The notes under the pieces are model-generated. The model was not told where the DNA came from. It searched no databases and saw only the letters and a program-made list of their open reading frames with translations. Below, piece by piece: positions 1 to 7,401 of a stretch of 20,040 nt of DNA. Made by a program: the position numbers and the translations under genes. Positions within the stretch are counted from its first letter, which is position 1, and each line of letters opens with the position of its first letter. Source of the DNA: an uncultured Collinsella sp. (GTDB lineage Bacteria; Actinomycetota; Coriobacteriia; Coriobacteriales; Coriobacteriaceae); the NCBI GenBank assembly GCA_959027945.1, contig CAUFRO010000038.1:1-20040 (forward strand), written 5' to 3'.

Positions 1-75
1 TGGCTGGGACGGAGGGATTCGAACCCCCAACAGCCGGCACCAAAAACCGGAGTTCTACCGTTGAACTACGTCCCA
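1..75 (-). tRNA. tRNA-Gln (anticodon UUG)
   Basis: Read on the minus strand this folds into a full cloverleaf. The acceptor stem is TGGGACG/CGTCCCA, the D arm GTTC/GAAC, the anticodon stem CCGGT/GCCGG (one G-U pair) with loop TTTTGGT, and the T arm carries GGTTCGAATC. The loop places TTG at positions 34-36, which reads glutamine codons. CCA is encoded (positions 3-1). It lies 38 bp downstream of the peptidoglycan-binding gene on the same strand. No separate promoter or terminator is evident, and the window ends at the CCA, so further tRNAs may follow outside it. Confidence 0.96.
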
Positions 76-113
76 ATGTGTGGCGTTGCCCAAAAGCAAC
101 TCGTTTAGTTTAC

Positions 114-1019
114 CTAATCTGCGAGGGCATCGCAAACGCCGTCGAGCAGGCGTACGGCGAGTGTCTGCGCGTCGCTGGCCGTGAAAGTGCCGTTGTAGCG
201 CGTCATGCCCGTGAGCTCAATGCGAATGCGAGCCGGCTTCTGCTGCGCGGCGACATTGGCAGTGCGGATGCGCTGGGCCAGGTTGTGACACTCGGCGAGG
301 GCAATCGTGGCGCGTGGTGCGGCGTCGGCGGGCAGCTCGTCGCTTGCGATTTCGAGCACCAGGTCAACGTCGGTTGGGACCTCGGAGTCGCAGAGCATCA
401 TGCCGCTGTTGTCGGTCGTTGCCGTGGCGATATTCCACATGCGCGACGCAACACTGCGCGCGATGGGGTCCTCGCCGATAACGGCAATCTGGAAGCGCTC
501 GAGCACGTTGGCGGCGCGAGCAAAACCGATGCGGGACTCGGCTTCGGTGACCGAGGGCTTGCCCTCCCACACATGGTGCAGGCGGTTGATGTAGGCGTAG
601 GTGTCCTGGAAGGCCATGCCGTCGGCAAACAGGCCGACATTTTCCTGGAACTGCTGCAGGGCGGCCTCGGTATGCGGACCAAAGTAGCCGTCGTCTTCGC
701 CACAGGCAAAGCCCAAAACGTTGAGAGCGCGCTGCAGGGCCTGCACATCGGCGCCATGGAAATTGGGCATGCGCAGATAGAGGGTGCGGTCGCCCAGCTT
801 ATACGAAGCGTCTACAAGGGCGCTCCAACAGGGGATATCGACGGCATGACCGGCAGCAAGGCCGCTGTCGAGCCTGAAGGTGCTGACGGCCTGCTCAGTG
901 GTGGCTCCAAAGTACTTGTCGGTGACTTCGGCGGCATCAATCGTGTAGCCGAGCTGCAGGAGACGAGACTGCACGTCCTCGACGGCTGCTCCTTGCATGC
1001 CCGTTGTAATAGGTTCCAT
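114..1019 (-). CDS. Peptidoglycan-binding protein, CwlM-like, with degenerate C-terminal amidase domain
   Basis: A 301-residue protein with no signal peptide, so probably cytoplasmic. It has two PG_binding_1 repeats, about residues 5-65 (Q-x-R-L-x-x-L-G-Y and F-G-x-x-T motifs) and 80-145 (LQRALNVLGF, DGYFGPHTEAALQQFQ). The junction ASYKLGDRTLY and the spacing of the repeats closely resemble mycobacterial CwlM as I remember it. CwlM is a non-catalytic amidase homologue that regulates peptidoglycan precursor synthesis through MurA and MurJ. Residues 168-301 align loosely with the end of an Amidase_3 fold (ELTGMTRYNG, then SDAQTLAVRLLDGVCDAL), but the DPGHGG and SIHAN zinc-ligand motifs are absent, so it should not be a hydrolase. 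The start is backed by AAGGGG seven bases upstream of ATG. It precedes tRNA-Gln on the same strand. The PG-binding assignment is firm; the CwlM role is inferred. Confidence 0.85.
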   Translation of the reverse strand: MEPITTGMQGAAVEDVQSRLLQLGYTIDAAEVTDKYFGATTEQAVSTFRLDSGLAAGHAVDIPCWSALVDASYKLGDRTLYLRMPNFHGADVQALQRALNVLGFACGEDDGYFGPHTEAALQQFQENVGLFADGMAFQDTYAYINRLHHVWEGKPSVTEAESRIGFARAANVLERFQIAVIGEDPIARSVASRMWNIATATTDNSGMMLCDSEVPTDVDLVLEIASDELPADAAPRATIALAECHNLAQRIRTANVAAQQKPARIRIELTGMTRYNGTFTASDAQTLAVRLLDGVCDALAD

Positions 1020-1157
1020 GAACGAACCCCTTTCGGCGTACCATTCGTACTATTTGAGCGTCTGTCGGATAGACAACGCAAAGGGATGCATAAACATGCA
1101 CTCAACAGTGTAGCAAGTTGTGCCTAAATACGCTGCTGACAGGTTTTATAACCCCCG

Positions 1158-2183
1158 TTAGTTAAGGCGCTCCACAAAGAAATCTGCCATGGAGAGGAAC
1201 AGCTCGCGTGCGTGCGGATCAAGCTCAACGTTCTCGATGGCCGCTTTGGCCTTAGCGGTCAGGTCGAGCGCGTAAGTGTGGGCGTAATCGATAGAGCCGG
1301 TCTCCTGGAAGATCTCCACGGCGCGTGCGAGCTGCGCGGGATCATCGGTGCCCGAGGAAAGAATCGCCTCGACCTCGTCGTGGTGGCGCTCATCAGAGAG
1401 GGCGTGTACGGCGACAAGCGTGCGCTTGCCCTCGGTGATGTCGGTGCGGAAGTCCTTGTTGGCGGCTTCCTTAGTGCCGACAAGGTTGAGCAGGTCGTCC
1501 TGAATCTGAAAGGCAAGGCCTGTGTGTAGGCCAAAGGCGCGCAGCGCTCCGATTTGCTCATCGCTGCCGCCGCCGATAATGGCTCCGGCGGCAAGCGGCG
1601 TGGCTCCGCTGTAAAACGCGGTCTTGTGCGTCGCCATGTCCAGGTAGTCATCAACCGAGATATCAAAGCGCCCGTCACGGACCCAACCCAGGTCGAGTGC
1701 TTGACCCTCAATGGTGCGGACGATCATCTCGGTAAGCTCGTGGAGCACGCGCAGCTTCACGTCGGACTCCAGCGTAGGGTCGTCGAGAACCGTCTTGGTG
1801 ACCATGGTGAGCGCCAGGTCGCCACAATTGATGGCAAGGCCCGTGCCCTCGGTAAGGTGCATACAGGGCTTGCCTCGACGAAGCTGTCCGTTGTCGGCGA
1901 TGTCGTCGTGGATCAGCGCGCCCGACTGGAAATGCTCGATAGCTGCCGCGGCGCTGCGGGCGCTCTCAAAGCTGCCGCCCACTGCGGTTGCGGCGAGCAT
2001 GCAGATAAGCGGGCGGTGGCGCTTGCCGGCGTTGGCCGTAAAAGCCGAGAGCGGCGCGTACAGGTAGCGCTCGATATCGGCAGAGGTCGCCTGTCCGTCA
2101 AAGAACGTGGCCAGATAGTCGTTAATCTGGTCAAAGTGTTGGGCTAAAAAGCTGGTAAACGGACTGGACACGGGTTCTCGCAT
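1158..2183 (-). CDS. Polyprenyl (farnesyl/geranylgeranyl-type) diphosphate synthase
   Basis: All-alpha trans-isoprenyl diphosphate synthase that condenses isopentenyl diphosphate with an allylic diphosphate. Its products would feed quinone side chains or undecaprenyl phosphate. Numbering from the ATG at 2183 (341 residues): GKRHRP at 53-58 binds diphosphate, the first Asp-rich motif is DDIAD at 93-97 followed by LRRGKP, THKTA is at 186-190, and FQIQDDLLN at 225-233 is the second Asp-rich motif, with Asn in place of its last Asp. DITEGKRT at 248-255 is also typical. An in-frame ATG at 2222 would add 13 residues that look unlike the family and has no ribosome-binding site. The 2183 start has only AGAAAG unusually close to it, so the start is uncertain. 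It lies downstream of the PTS fusion gene on the same strand, 113 bp away, with no obvious terminator between. Chain-length specificity cannot be read from the sequence. Confidence 0.9.
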   Translation of the reverse strand: MREPVSSPFTSFLAQHFDQINDYLATFFDGQATSADIERYLYAPLSAFTANAGKRHRPLICMLAATAVGGSFESARSAAAAIEHFQSGALIHDDIADNGQLRRGKPCMHLTEGTGLAINCGDLALTMVTKTVLDDPTLESDVKLRVLHELTEMIVRTIEGQALDLGWVRDGRFDISVDDYLDMATHKTAFYSGATPLAAGAIIGGGSDEQIGALRAFGLHTGLAFQIQDDLLNLVGTKEAANKDFRTDITEGKRTLVAVHALSDERHHDEVEAILSSGTDDPAQLARAVEIFQETGSIDYAHTYALDLTAKAKAAIENVELDPHARELFLSMADFFVERLN

Positions 2184-2296
2184 TCTTTCTGAGGTTGCAT
2201 TGATGCAATATGCAGACAACATATTGCCACATCAGGGCGTTTGGCGCGGCAGTTTTGGCGATTTAGGACAACGGGCGTGCGTTTGATGGAGTGTGC

Positions 2297-4747
2297 CTAA
2301 ATCAGCCTAAAATGCTCGAGCGCCGCAACGACACCGTCGTGATCGACGGTGTCGGTCACGTAATCGGCCTTATCCTTGAGATAGTCTGGTGCGTTGCCCA
2401 TGGCGATACCGACATCGACGGCGTTCATCAGCGAGATGTCATTGCTGGCGTCGCCAATGCCGTATACGGTTCCGTGGTGGGGGTCGAGGGCGTCGAGTAC
2501 AGACTGGATGCCCCCGCGCTTCGTGCATTCGCGGGGCGAGATTTCGGTTACCTCGAGTTCGAGCTCGTTAAAGCACAGCAGCGGCTCAAGTGTCTTATCT
2601 TGAGCGATGTGGTTGGCGAGCGATGTAGACATCAAGATCTTGTAGACACTGTAATGTTGCAGCTGCGTGACTGCGTCGCCCAGGGTGCGCGCGTATCCGG
2701 GGGCATCGGGGGCATCGGCACTCATGCGCACGACGTCGTTGAGGCCCTCAAAGCGGATGACCTCGCCCGATTGCTCAAGATAGGGGGCAAGATGCTGCAG
2801 CATGCTGGGTGTCATCGACAGATCGCGAATTGCGTGTCCGTCGATCTCGGCGTAACCGCCCGCAAGACAGACGATGCCGGTCCAGGGCAGCTCAAGAAGT
2901 TTGGGGTGGATGCAGCTGAGGGTGCGCCCTGTGCAGATGAAGGCCATGTTGCCGTTGGCGACAAACTCGCGGATTGCCTGCGAAACCGCCTCGTTGGGAT
3001 AGGGGGAGAGGTCCCGCTCGTCTTCGGGAAGGTCTTGGGCGAGCCTGGGGTCTTGCCAGGCGAGCGTTCCGTCGATATCGAAGAAGCAAATATCGCCGCG
3101 CTTATGGGCTGCGCTGGCGGCAGGGGAGGCCGAGGTGGTGGGCACAAATTCCGGCTCGAGGCCCATGATCTGGTCAAAATGCTCTTTAACGCGGGGAACG
3201 GAGATGCCGATAATCACCTGGGCGGTCTTGCCCGTAATGATGAGGCCCTTGGCGCCCACCGCGACAAACGACGCGTTATCTGCAACGATGGAAGGGTCTG
3301 CGACCTCGACGCGCAGGCGCGTGGCGCAGTTGGTTGCGCCCACGATATTGCCAACGCCACCTAAAAGCTGAATTACCCGCTCAGCGAGGACGTGATCTTG
3401 ATCGGATCGACTATTGACCTCGTCATTGGGAGATTGCTCTTTGGCAAAGTCGCTTCCCGTTAAACAATCGATTGCCGCGCGATTGACGACATGATCCTCG
3501 CGGCCCGGAGTCTTAAGGTCATAGACCAAGATGAGTGCTCGAAAACTAACAAAAAAGATGAGGCTAAAGGCAAGGCCGATACCGAGCGCCAAAAGATAGG
3601 CACCGGCATGCGTGCGCATGAGCGGAATAAAGTTGAAGGCTGCCATCTCCATGAGGCCGCCCGAGAAGATGCCGACGATGCCAAAGAGATTCATGGCTGT
3701 GGCAAGGCAAGACGATAAGACGGCGTAGAGCAAAAAGAGCCCGGGGTGGGTGAACATAAAGAGAAACTCGAGTGGCTCGGTAACGCCGCAAACCACCGAG
3801 GCGATGATGGCGGGAACAAGGATGACCCTGAGGCCGGCGCGGCGCTCGGGTTTTGCGGTGGAGTAGAACGCGGCTGCGATGGCGGGAAGGCCAAAGAGCT
3901 TGACCCAGCCGGTGGCGGTAAAACCGGCCCACGGCGCAAGCTCATTAAGGGGGCGCGTGCTATGGGAGAGGATGGGGAGCAAGCTGCTCCATGTGGCGTA
4001 GATGCCGTCGTTAATGACCAGGTTGTCGTAGTAGATCGGCATGTAGAGCAGGTGGTGCAGCCCCATGGGCTCGAGCGCTCGCTCCAAAAACACAAAGATG
4101 CCCACGCCAAAGGGGCCGACGCTCGTAAGTGCATGGCGCAGCGTTTCGGTCATTGCGTATACGGAGGGCACGATGGCGGCCGAGATAGCGGCAAGGGCAA
4201 ACACGGCAAAAAAGCTGATGAGGTAGACCAGCGAGGAGCCCGAGAAGGTGCCGAGCCAATCGGGAACCTTGGCATCGTAGAAGCGGTCATGGATGGCGAC
4301 GACGGTTGCCGATACCGCCAGCGGGCCGATAATGCCGGTGTCGAGCGTCTTGATGCCGTCGATGACGGTGATACCGCTGGCGGGGGTCAAAGATGATGGG
4401 TACTTAAGCCCAAGGTTGTCTCCGCTCAGCTTAATGATCTCGCTCAAAAAGAAGCAATAGGCAAAATAGGCCACAAGCGCCTCGAGGCAGCAGCGTGCCG
4501 GTTGCTTTTGGGCAAGACCGATAGGCAGCGCTACGGCAAAAAGGAGCGGGAGACGTTTAAAGACCGTCCACGAGCCGCGCTGGATGATGGTCCAGAAAAC
4601 GTACCAAGGGGTTCCGTATACGGCGAGGTCACCGACGATGTCTACGGTCGTGGCGAGGGCGGAGATGCCGACCATGAGGCCTGATATAGAAAACAGCATG
4701 GCGGGCGCGAACATGGCTCCGCCAAAACGTTGGATTTTCTGCAGCAT
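2297..4747 (-). CDS. Fused PTS EIIC-EIIB (glucose/alpha-glucoside family) and HAD-IIB phosphatase
   Basis: An 816-residue membrane protein. Residues 1-410 form an EIIC permease of the GlvC/MalP type: the start MLQKIQRFGGAMFAPAMLF is characteristic, many hydrophobic segments follow, and the family motif GVTEPLEF is at 321-328. After a polar linker, EIIB occupies about 453-530 and carries the phosphorylatable Cys474 in NCATRLR. A Pro/Ala/Ser linker (about 531-550) leads into a complete HAD-IIB domain: DIDGT (Asp557, Asp559), CTGR (Thr606), a C2-type cap, Lys743 in TKRG, and GDASND (Asp766, Asp770). No EIIA domain is present, so an external EIIA must phosphorylate it. It would import a disaccharide as its phosphate. 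The attached phosphatase may act on the product, but its substrate is unknown. GGAAGG six bases before the ATG at 4747 decides this start over an in-frame ATG at 4783. The divergent neighbour is a TreR-like regulator. Confidence 0.9.
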   Translation of the reverse strand: MLQKIQRFGGAMFAPAMLFSISGLMVGISALATTVDIVGDLAVYGTPWYVFWTIIQRGSWTVFKRLPLLFAVALPIGLAQKQPARCCLEALVAYFAYCFFLSEIIKLSGDNLGLKYPSSLTPASGITVIDGIKTLDTGIIGPLAVSATVVAIHDRFYDAKVPDWLGTFSGSSLVYLISFFAVFALAAISAAIVPSVYAMTETLRHALTSVGPFGVGIFVFLERALEPMGLHHLLYMPIYYDNLVINDGIYATWSSLLPILSHSTRPLNELAPWAGFTATGWVKLFGLPAIAAAFYSTAKPERRAGLRVILVPAIIASVVCGVTEPLEFLFMFTHPGLFLLYAVLSSCLATAMNLFGIVGIFSGGLMEMAAFNFIPLMRTHAGAYLLALGIGLAFSLIFFVSFRALILVYDLKTPGREDHVVNRAAIDCLTGSDFAKEQSPNDEVNSRSDQDHVLAERVIQLLGGVGNIVGATNCATRLRVEVADPSIVADNASFVAVGAKGLIITGKTAQVIIGISVPRVKEHFDQIMGLEPEFVPTTSASPAASAAHKRGDICFFDIDGTLAWQDPRLAQDLPEDERDLSPYPNEAVSQAIREFVANGNMAFICTGRTLSCIHPKLLELPWTGIVCLAGGYAEIDGHAIRDLSMTPSMLQHLAPYLEQSGEVIRFEGLNDVVRMSADAPDAPGYARTLGDAVTQLQHYSVYKILMSTSLANHIAQDKTLEPLLCFNELELEVTEISPRECTKRGGIQSVLDALDPHHGTVYGIGDASNDISLMNAVDVGIAMGNAPDYLKDKADYVTDTVDHDGVVAALEHFRLI

Positions 4748-4785
4748 AATATGCCTTCCGGATGCAACATGCTGTGCGAGCAAGA

Positions 4786-4797
4786 ACGTTTAAACAA
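4786..4797 (-). promoter_or_regulatory. Candidate operator box upstream of the PTS-HAD gene
   Basis: The minus strand reads TTGTTTAAACGT, matching the palindrome TTGTTTAAACAA at 10 of 12 positions and containing the perfect core GTTTAAAC. It lies just downstream of a possible -10 hexamer TACAAT (minus strand, 4810-4805), a position suited to repression. No convincing -35 is visible upstream of that hexamer. The protein that binds it is inferred to be the divergently encoded GntR/UTRA regulator. Confidence 0.5.
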
Positions 4798-4907
4798 TGA
4801 ACTCATTGTAGAGGACTGGCTGCTTGCCGCATTGACGGTTTTGATTCGAATCGATTGGAGCATCACGGGCGCCGTTGACAGTTAATAATCGGTGCTTTGC
4901 CGATAGA

Positions 4908-4919
4908 CGGTTTAAACAA
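4908..4919 (+). promoter_or_regulatory. Candidate operator box upstream of the GntR regulator gene
   Basis: CGGTTTAAACAA matches TTGTTTAAACAA at 10 of 12 positions and shares the core GTTTAAAC with the box at 4786-4797. It overlaps a weak candidate -35 (TTTAAA, 4911-4916) paired with TATCGT at 4933-4938. This would fit autoregulation. The promoter call is weak: a TTGACA at 4875-4880 lacks a good -10 at the right spacing. Confidence 0.45.
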
Positions 4920-4971
4920 CCCAAAGAAATGCTATCGTGCCTAGCCATACATATTCATTAGAGGTGAAATC

Positions 4972-5691
4972 ATGCCAAAAGCGATTTACGAAGGAATCTA
5001 CCGCGAGATCCGTTCGCGCATCATCAACGGGACCTATGCGTTTCAGGAGATGCTGCCAACCGAAGCCGAGCTGACCGCGGAGTTTGGCTGCACGCGCAAT
5101 ACCGTTCGACGCGCCTTGAGCATGCTGGCCGACCAGATGTTTGTGCAGCCTATACACGGTAAGGGCGTGCGCGTTATTTGGCTTAAGGGCGAAACCGACA
5201 TGCTGGGCGCACTCGAAGAGGTTGAGTCGTTTGGCGAGTTCGCAAAACGCAACAATGCCGTCGCATCGACCGAGGTCAAGTCTTTTGAACATTTGATTTG
5301 CACTGAGCAACTCTCACGTCGCCTGGGCTTTAAGGTGGGCGAGGAGCTGATTCGCGTAGTGCGTGTCCGAAGCCTCAACGGCAGCGCGCGCCAAGTGGAC
5401 CATGGCTACTTTTTGGCGTCGATCGCCAAGGGCCTGACCCCCGAGATCGCGGCGGATTCTATCTACGGCTATCTGGAGCACAAGCGCGGCGTCAAAGTGA
5501 TGGCGAGCCGTCGTACGGTGAGTGTCGAGCTCGCCAACGATGAAGACTGCAGCTATCTGGACCTCGGCAAGTACAACTGCGTCGCCGTTATGGAGAGCCA
5601 GTCGTACACCTCGGACGGCATCTTGTTCGAGGTCACGCATGCCCGCACACACCCCGAGATCTTCCATTACCGCGTCAATTCCAAGCGATAG
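4972..5691 (+). CDS. GntR-family transcriptional regulator with UTRA domain, TreR-like
   Basis: A 239-residue cytoplasmic DNA-binding regulator. Residues 1-70 form the GntR winged helix, with the hallmark LPTEAELTAEFGCTRNTVRRAL helix-turn-helix and the IHGKGVRV wing. Residues 80-235 form a UTRA effector domain. The segment around SIYGYLEHKRGVKVMASRRT resembles Bacillus TreR, the trehalose-6-phosphate-responsive repressor, as I remember it. UTRA domains usually bind a phosphorylated sugar, which fits the divergent PTS gene 224 bp away. GAGGTG five bases before the ATG supports the start. It is followed by a strong terminator and then the ABC sugar operon, which has similar operator boxes. The likely role is a disaccharide-phosphate-responsive repressor of the alpha-glucoside genes. 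The effector could be trehalose-6-phosphate or maltose-6-phosphate. Confidence 0.92.
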   Translation: MPKAIYEGIYREIRSRIINGTYAFQEMLPTEAELTAEFGCTRNTVRRALSMLADQMFVQPIHGKGVRVIWLKGETDMLGALEEVESFGEFAKRNNAVASTEVKSFEHLICTEQLSRRLGFKVGEELIRVVRVRSLNGSARQVDHGYFLASIAKGLTPEIAADSIYGYLEHKRGVKVMASRRTVSVELANDEDCSYLDLGKYNCVAVMESQSYTSDGILFEVTHARTHPEIFHYRVNSKR

Positions 5692-5733
5692 CCGGCTAGC
5701 TCGCAGCCTGACGAGACTCATGCCCTCAAAGCG

Positions 5734-5783
5734 AAAACGCCCGGTCAAACCGACGATGCATCGGCTTGATCGGGCGTTTTCTC
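5734..5783 (+). terminator. Rho-independent terminator after the GntR gene, possibly bidirectional
   Basis: AAAACGCCCGGTCAA pairs with TTGATCGGGCGTTTT across an inner palindromic stretch that continues the stem (CCGA/TCGG). It ends in TTTTCTCT on the plus strand. The A-run on its left side would supply a U-run to minus-strand transcripts. It separates the regulator gene from the ABC operon promoter region. Confidence 0.88.
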
Positions 5784-5802
5784 TGCATTCGATAACAAAT
5801 AA

Positions 5803-5814
5803 TTGTTTATACAA
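5803..5814 (+). promoter_or_regulatory. Candidate operator box 1 upstream of the ABC sugar operon
   Basis: TTGTTTATACAA matches TTGTTTAAACAA at 11 of 12 positions. It also resembles the Bacillus TreR operator, which I recall as TTGTATATACAA. A further short palindrome, ACTTGTCAAGT, follows at 5817-5827. It lies 75 bp upstream of box 2, a spacing of about seven helical turns. Confidence 0.5.
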
Positions 5815-5877
5815 AACTTGTCAAGTATCAAGTCGAAATTACCGTTCACCGAAGTTTTTCTACCGCTCTAGTAATAC

Positions 5878-5889
5878 TTGTTCAAACAA
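5878..5889 (+). promoter_or_regulatory. Candidate operator box 2 overlapping the ABC operon promoter
   Basis: TTGTTCAAACAA has perfect five-base half-sites (TTGTT/AACAA) and matches TTGTTTAAACAA at 11 of 12 positions. It overlaps the proposed -35 of the operon promoter, as expected for a repressor site. A perfect TTGTACAA palindrome lies nearby at 5906-5913. Confidence 0.55.
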
Positions 5890-5909
5890 CTAGCCAAATA
5901 GCGTATTGT
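5881..5909 (+). promoter_or_regulatory. Candidate promoter of the ABC sugar operon
   Basis: TTCAAA (5881-5886) and TATTGT (5904-5909) are separated by 17 bp, each matching the sigma-70 consensus at four of six positions. The -35 sits inside the operator palindrome at 5878-5889. The start codon follows at 5998, leaving a leader of roughly 80 bases in which AAAGGGGCAAAGTCCCC could form a small hairpin. Confidence 0.4.
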
Positions 5910-5997
5910 ACAAATCAGCAAAAGGGGCAAAGTCCCCGAGCCAATCTCCGAAGGCGGCGGCAAAGGGTGCCGCCACGGTGTGAAAGGGTGGATTGTA

Positions 5998-7314
5998 ATG
6001 AAGAACGAAATGAGCAGAAGGCAGTTCCTGGGCTTTGCTGGTTCCGCGGCTGCGGTTCTTGGTCTGGGCCTCGTGGGCTGCGGTGGTTCTGCCGGCTCTG
6101 GCTCCTCTGCTTCTGGTGACGCTGCCGAGGTCTACTTCCTCCAGTTCAAGCCCGAGGTCGACAAGGAGTGGAAGGAGATCGCCAAGGCGTACAAGAAGGA
6201 GAAGGGCGTCGAGGTCAAGATCGTGACCGCCGCCTCCAACACCTACGAGGAGAAGCTCAAGTCCGAGATGTCCAAGAGCTCCGCTCCGACGCTGTTCCAG
6301 GTCAACGGCCCCACCGGTCTTAAGAACTGGAAGGATTACTGCGCCGATCTGTCCGACACCAAGCTCCGCGGCGAGCTCATCGACGACTCCCTGGCTCTGC
6401 AGTCCGATGGCAAGGATCTGGGTATCGACTGGGTCCAGGAGAGCTACGGCATCATCTACAACAAGCAGCTGCTCGAGAAGGCTGGCTACAAGGCCGAGGA
6501 CATCAACTCCTTCGACAAGCTGAAGGCTTGTGCCGACGACATCCAGGCCCGCAAGGACGAGCTTGGTGTTGAGGGTGCCTTTACTTCCGCCGGCATGGAC
6601 GACTCCTCCAGCTGGCGCTACACCACCCACCTCGCCAACCTTCCGCTCTACTACGAGTTCGAGAAGGAGCACAACCAGGAGGACGACGAGATCAAGGGCG
6701 AGTATCTCGACAACTTCAAGCAGATTTTCGACCTGTACATCACCGACTCCACCTGCGATCCTTCGCAGCTTGCCTCCAAGACCGGCGACGACGCCACCAA
6801 CGAGTTCGCAACCGGCAAGGCCGTCTTCTATCAGAACGGTTCTTGGGCCTACGCTGACCTCACCAAGGCAGGCATGACCGACGATCAGATTGGCATGATG
6901 CCCATCTACATCGGTGTCGACGGCGAGGAGAACCAGGGCCTGTGCTCCGGCGGCGAGAACTACTGGTGCGTCAGCTCCCAGGCTTCCGAGGATGCCCAGA
7001 AGGCCACCGAGGACTTCATGTATTGGTGCGTCACTTCTGACACCGCCACCAGCATCATCGCTGACAAGATGGGTCTGACTGCCCCGTTCAAGAGCGCTAA
7101 GGAGACCACCAACGTCTTCTCGCAGCAGGCCGTTGCCATGGCCAAGGACGGCAAGAAGACCGTCGCTTGGGACTTCGTCTACATCCCCTCTGAGGAGTGG
7201 AAGAAGAACCTCAAGCAGGCTCTGATTGCCTATGCTGCCGACAACAGCAAGTGGGACGGCGTCAAGAACGCCTTCGTCGATGGCTGGAAGACCGAGAAGG
7301 CTGCTTCCGAGTAA
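5998..7314 (+). CDS. ABC transporter sugar-binding lipoprotein (family 1 solute-binding protein, Tat leader)
   Basis: A 438-residue extracellular lipid-anchored binding protein that captures an oligosaccharide for the permeases encoded downstream. The leader contains SRRQFLG (Arg7-Arg8), a twin-arginine export motif, and a lipobox LVGC with Cys28 as the lipidation site. A Gly/Ser-rich tether follows. The mature protein has the SBP_bac_1 pattern: an N-terminal strand with PEVDKEWKEIAKAYKKEKGV, then YGIIYNKQLLEKAGY around residue 145, and a Trp/Tyr-rich C-terminal lobe that fits aromatic sugar stacking. The ATG at 5998 has AAGGG nine bases upstream. An in-frame GTG at 5980 would bury this site and lengthen the leader. 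It is the first gene of the operon. Adjacent malQ and glgP make maltodextrin the likely substrate, but the exact sugar is not readable. Confidence 0.93.
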   Translation: MKNEMSRRQFLGFAGSAAAVLGLGLVGCGGSAGSGSSASGDAAEVYFLQFKPEVDKEWKEIAKAYKKEKGVEVKIVTAASNTYEEKLKSEMSKSSAPTLFQVNGPTGLKNWKDYCADLSDTKLRGELIDDSLALQSDGKDLGIDWVQESYGIIYNKQLLEKAGYKAEDINSFDKLKACADDIQARKDELGVEGAFTSAGMDDSSSWRYTTHLANLPLYYEFEKEHNQEDDEIKGEYLDNFKQIFDLYITDSTCDPSQLASKTGDDATNEFATGKAVFYQNGSWAYADLTKAGMTDDQIGMMPIYIGVDGEENQGLCSGGENYWCVSSQASEDAQKATEDFMYWCVTSDTATSIIADKMGLTAPFKSAKETTNVFSQQAVAMAKDGKKTVAWDFVYIPSEEWKKNLKQALIAYAADNSKWDGVKNAFVDGWKTEKAASE

Positions 7315-7345
7315 GCAGTTGCTGCCCAAGCTATCTGATTAGCGA

Positions 7346-7381
7346 CAGGGGGCGGGCAGACGTTGGTTTGCCCGCCCCCTG
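7346..7381 (+). other. Intercistronic hairpin between binding-protein and permease genes
   Basis: A perfect 13-bp GC-rich stem (7346-7358 with 7369-7381, beginning CAGGGGGCGGGCA) encloses a 10-base loop. No U-run follows; the next bases are CATATTGAAAGG. It may stabilise the upstream message or limit read-through, leaving more binding protein than permease. Similar behaviour is known at the malE-malF junction of E. coli. Confidence 0.75.
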
Positions 7382-7401
7382 CATATTGAAAGGACCCTTC
7401 T

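Noticed and set aside
78..1127. A 349-codon plus-strand frame over the peptidoglycan-binding gene
   Set aside because: The minus-strand product has two clear PG-binding repeats and a ribosome-binding site; the plus-strand product has neither domains nor a start signal.
2297..3100. Identifying the HAD domain as trehalose-6-phosphate phosphatase (OtsB)
   Set aside because: OtsB is also HAD-IIB, and the TreR-like neighbour is suggestive, but the motifs look like general Cof-type phosphatases and no OtsB-specific signature was recognised.
4875..4880. TTGACA as the -35 of the GntR gene
   Set aside because: The hexamer is perfect, but no acceptable -10 occurs at 16-18 bp; the closest candidates sit at 21 bp or more.
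5890..7329. A 479-codon open frame antisense to the sugar-binding protein gene
   Set aside because: It is Leu/Val/Gly-rich with no recognisable domain, and it mirrors a clear lipoprotein gene with leader and ribosome-binding site. It is a product of codon bias in GC-rich DNA.
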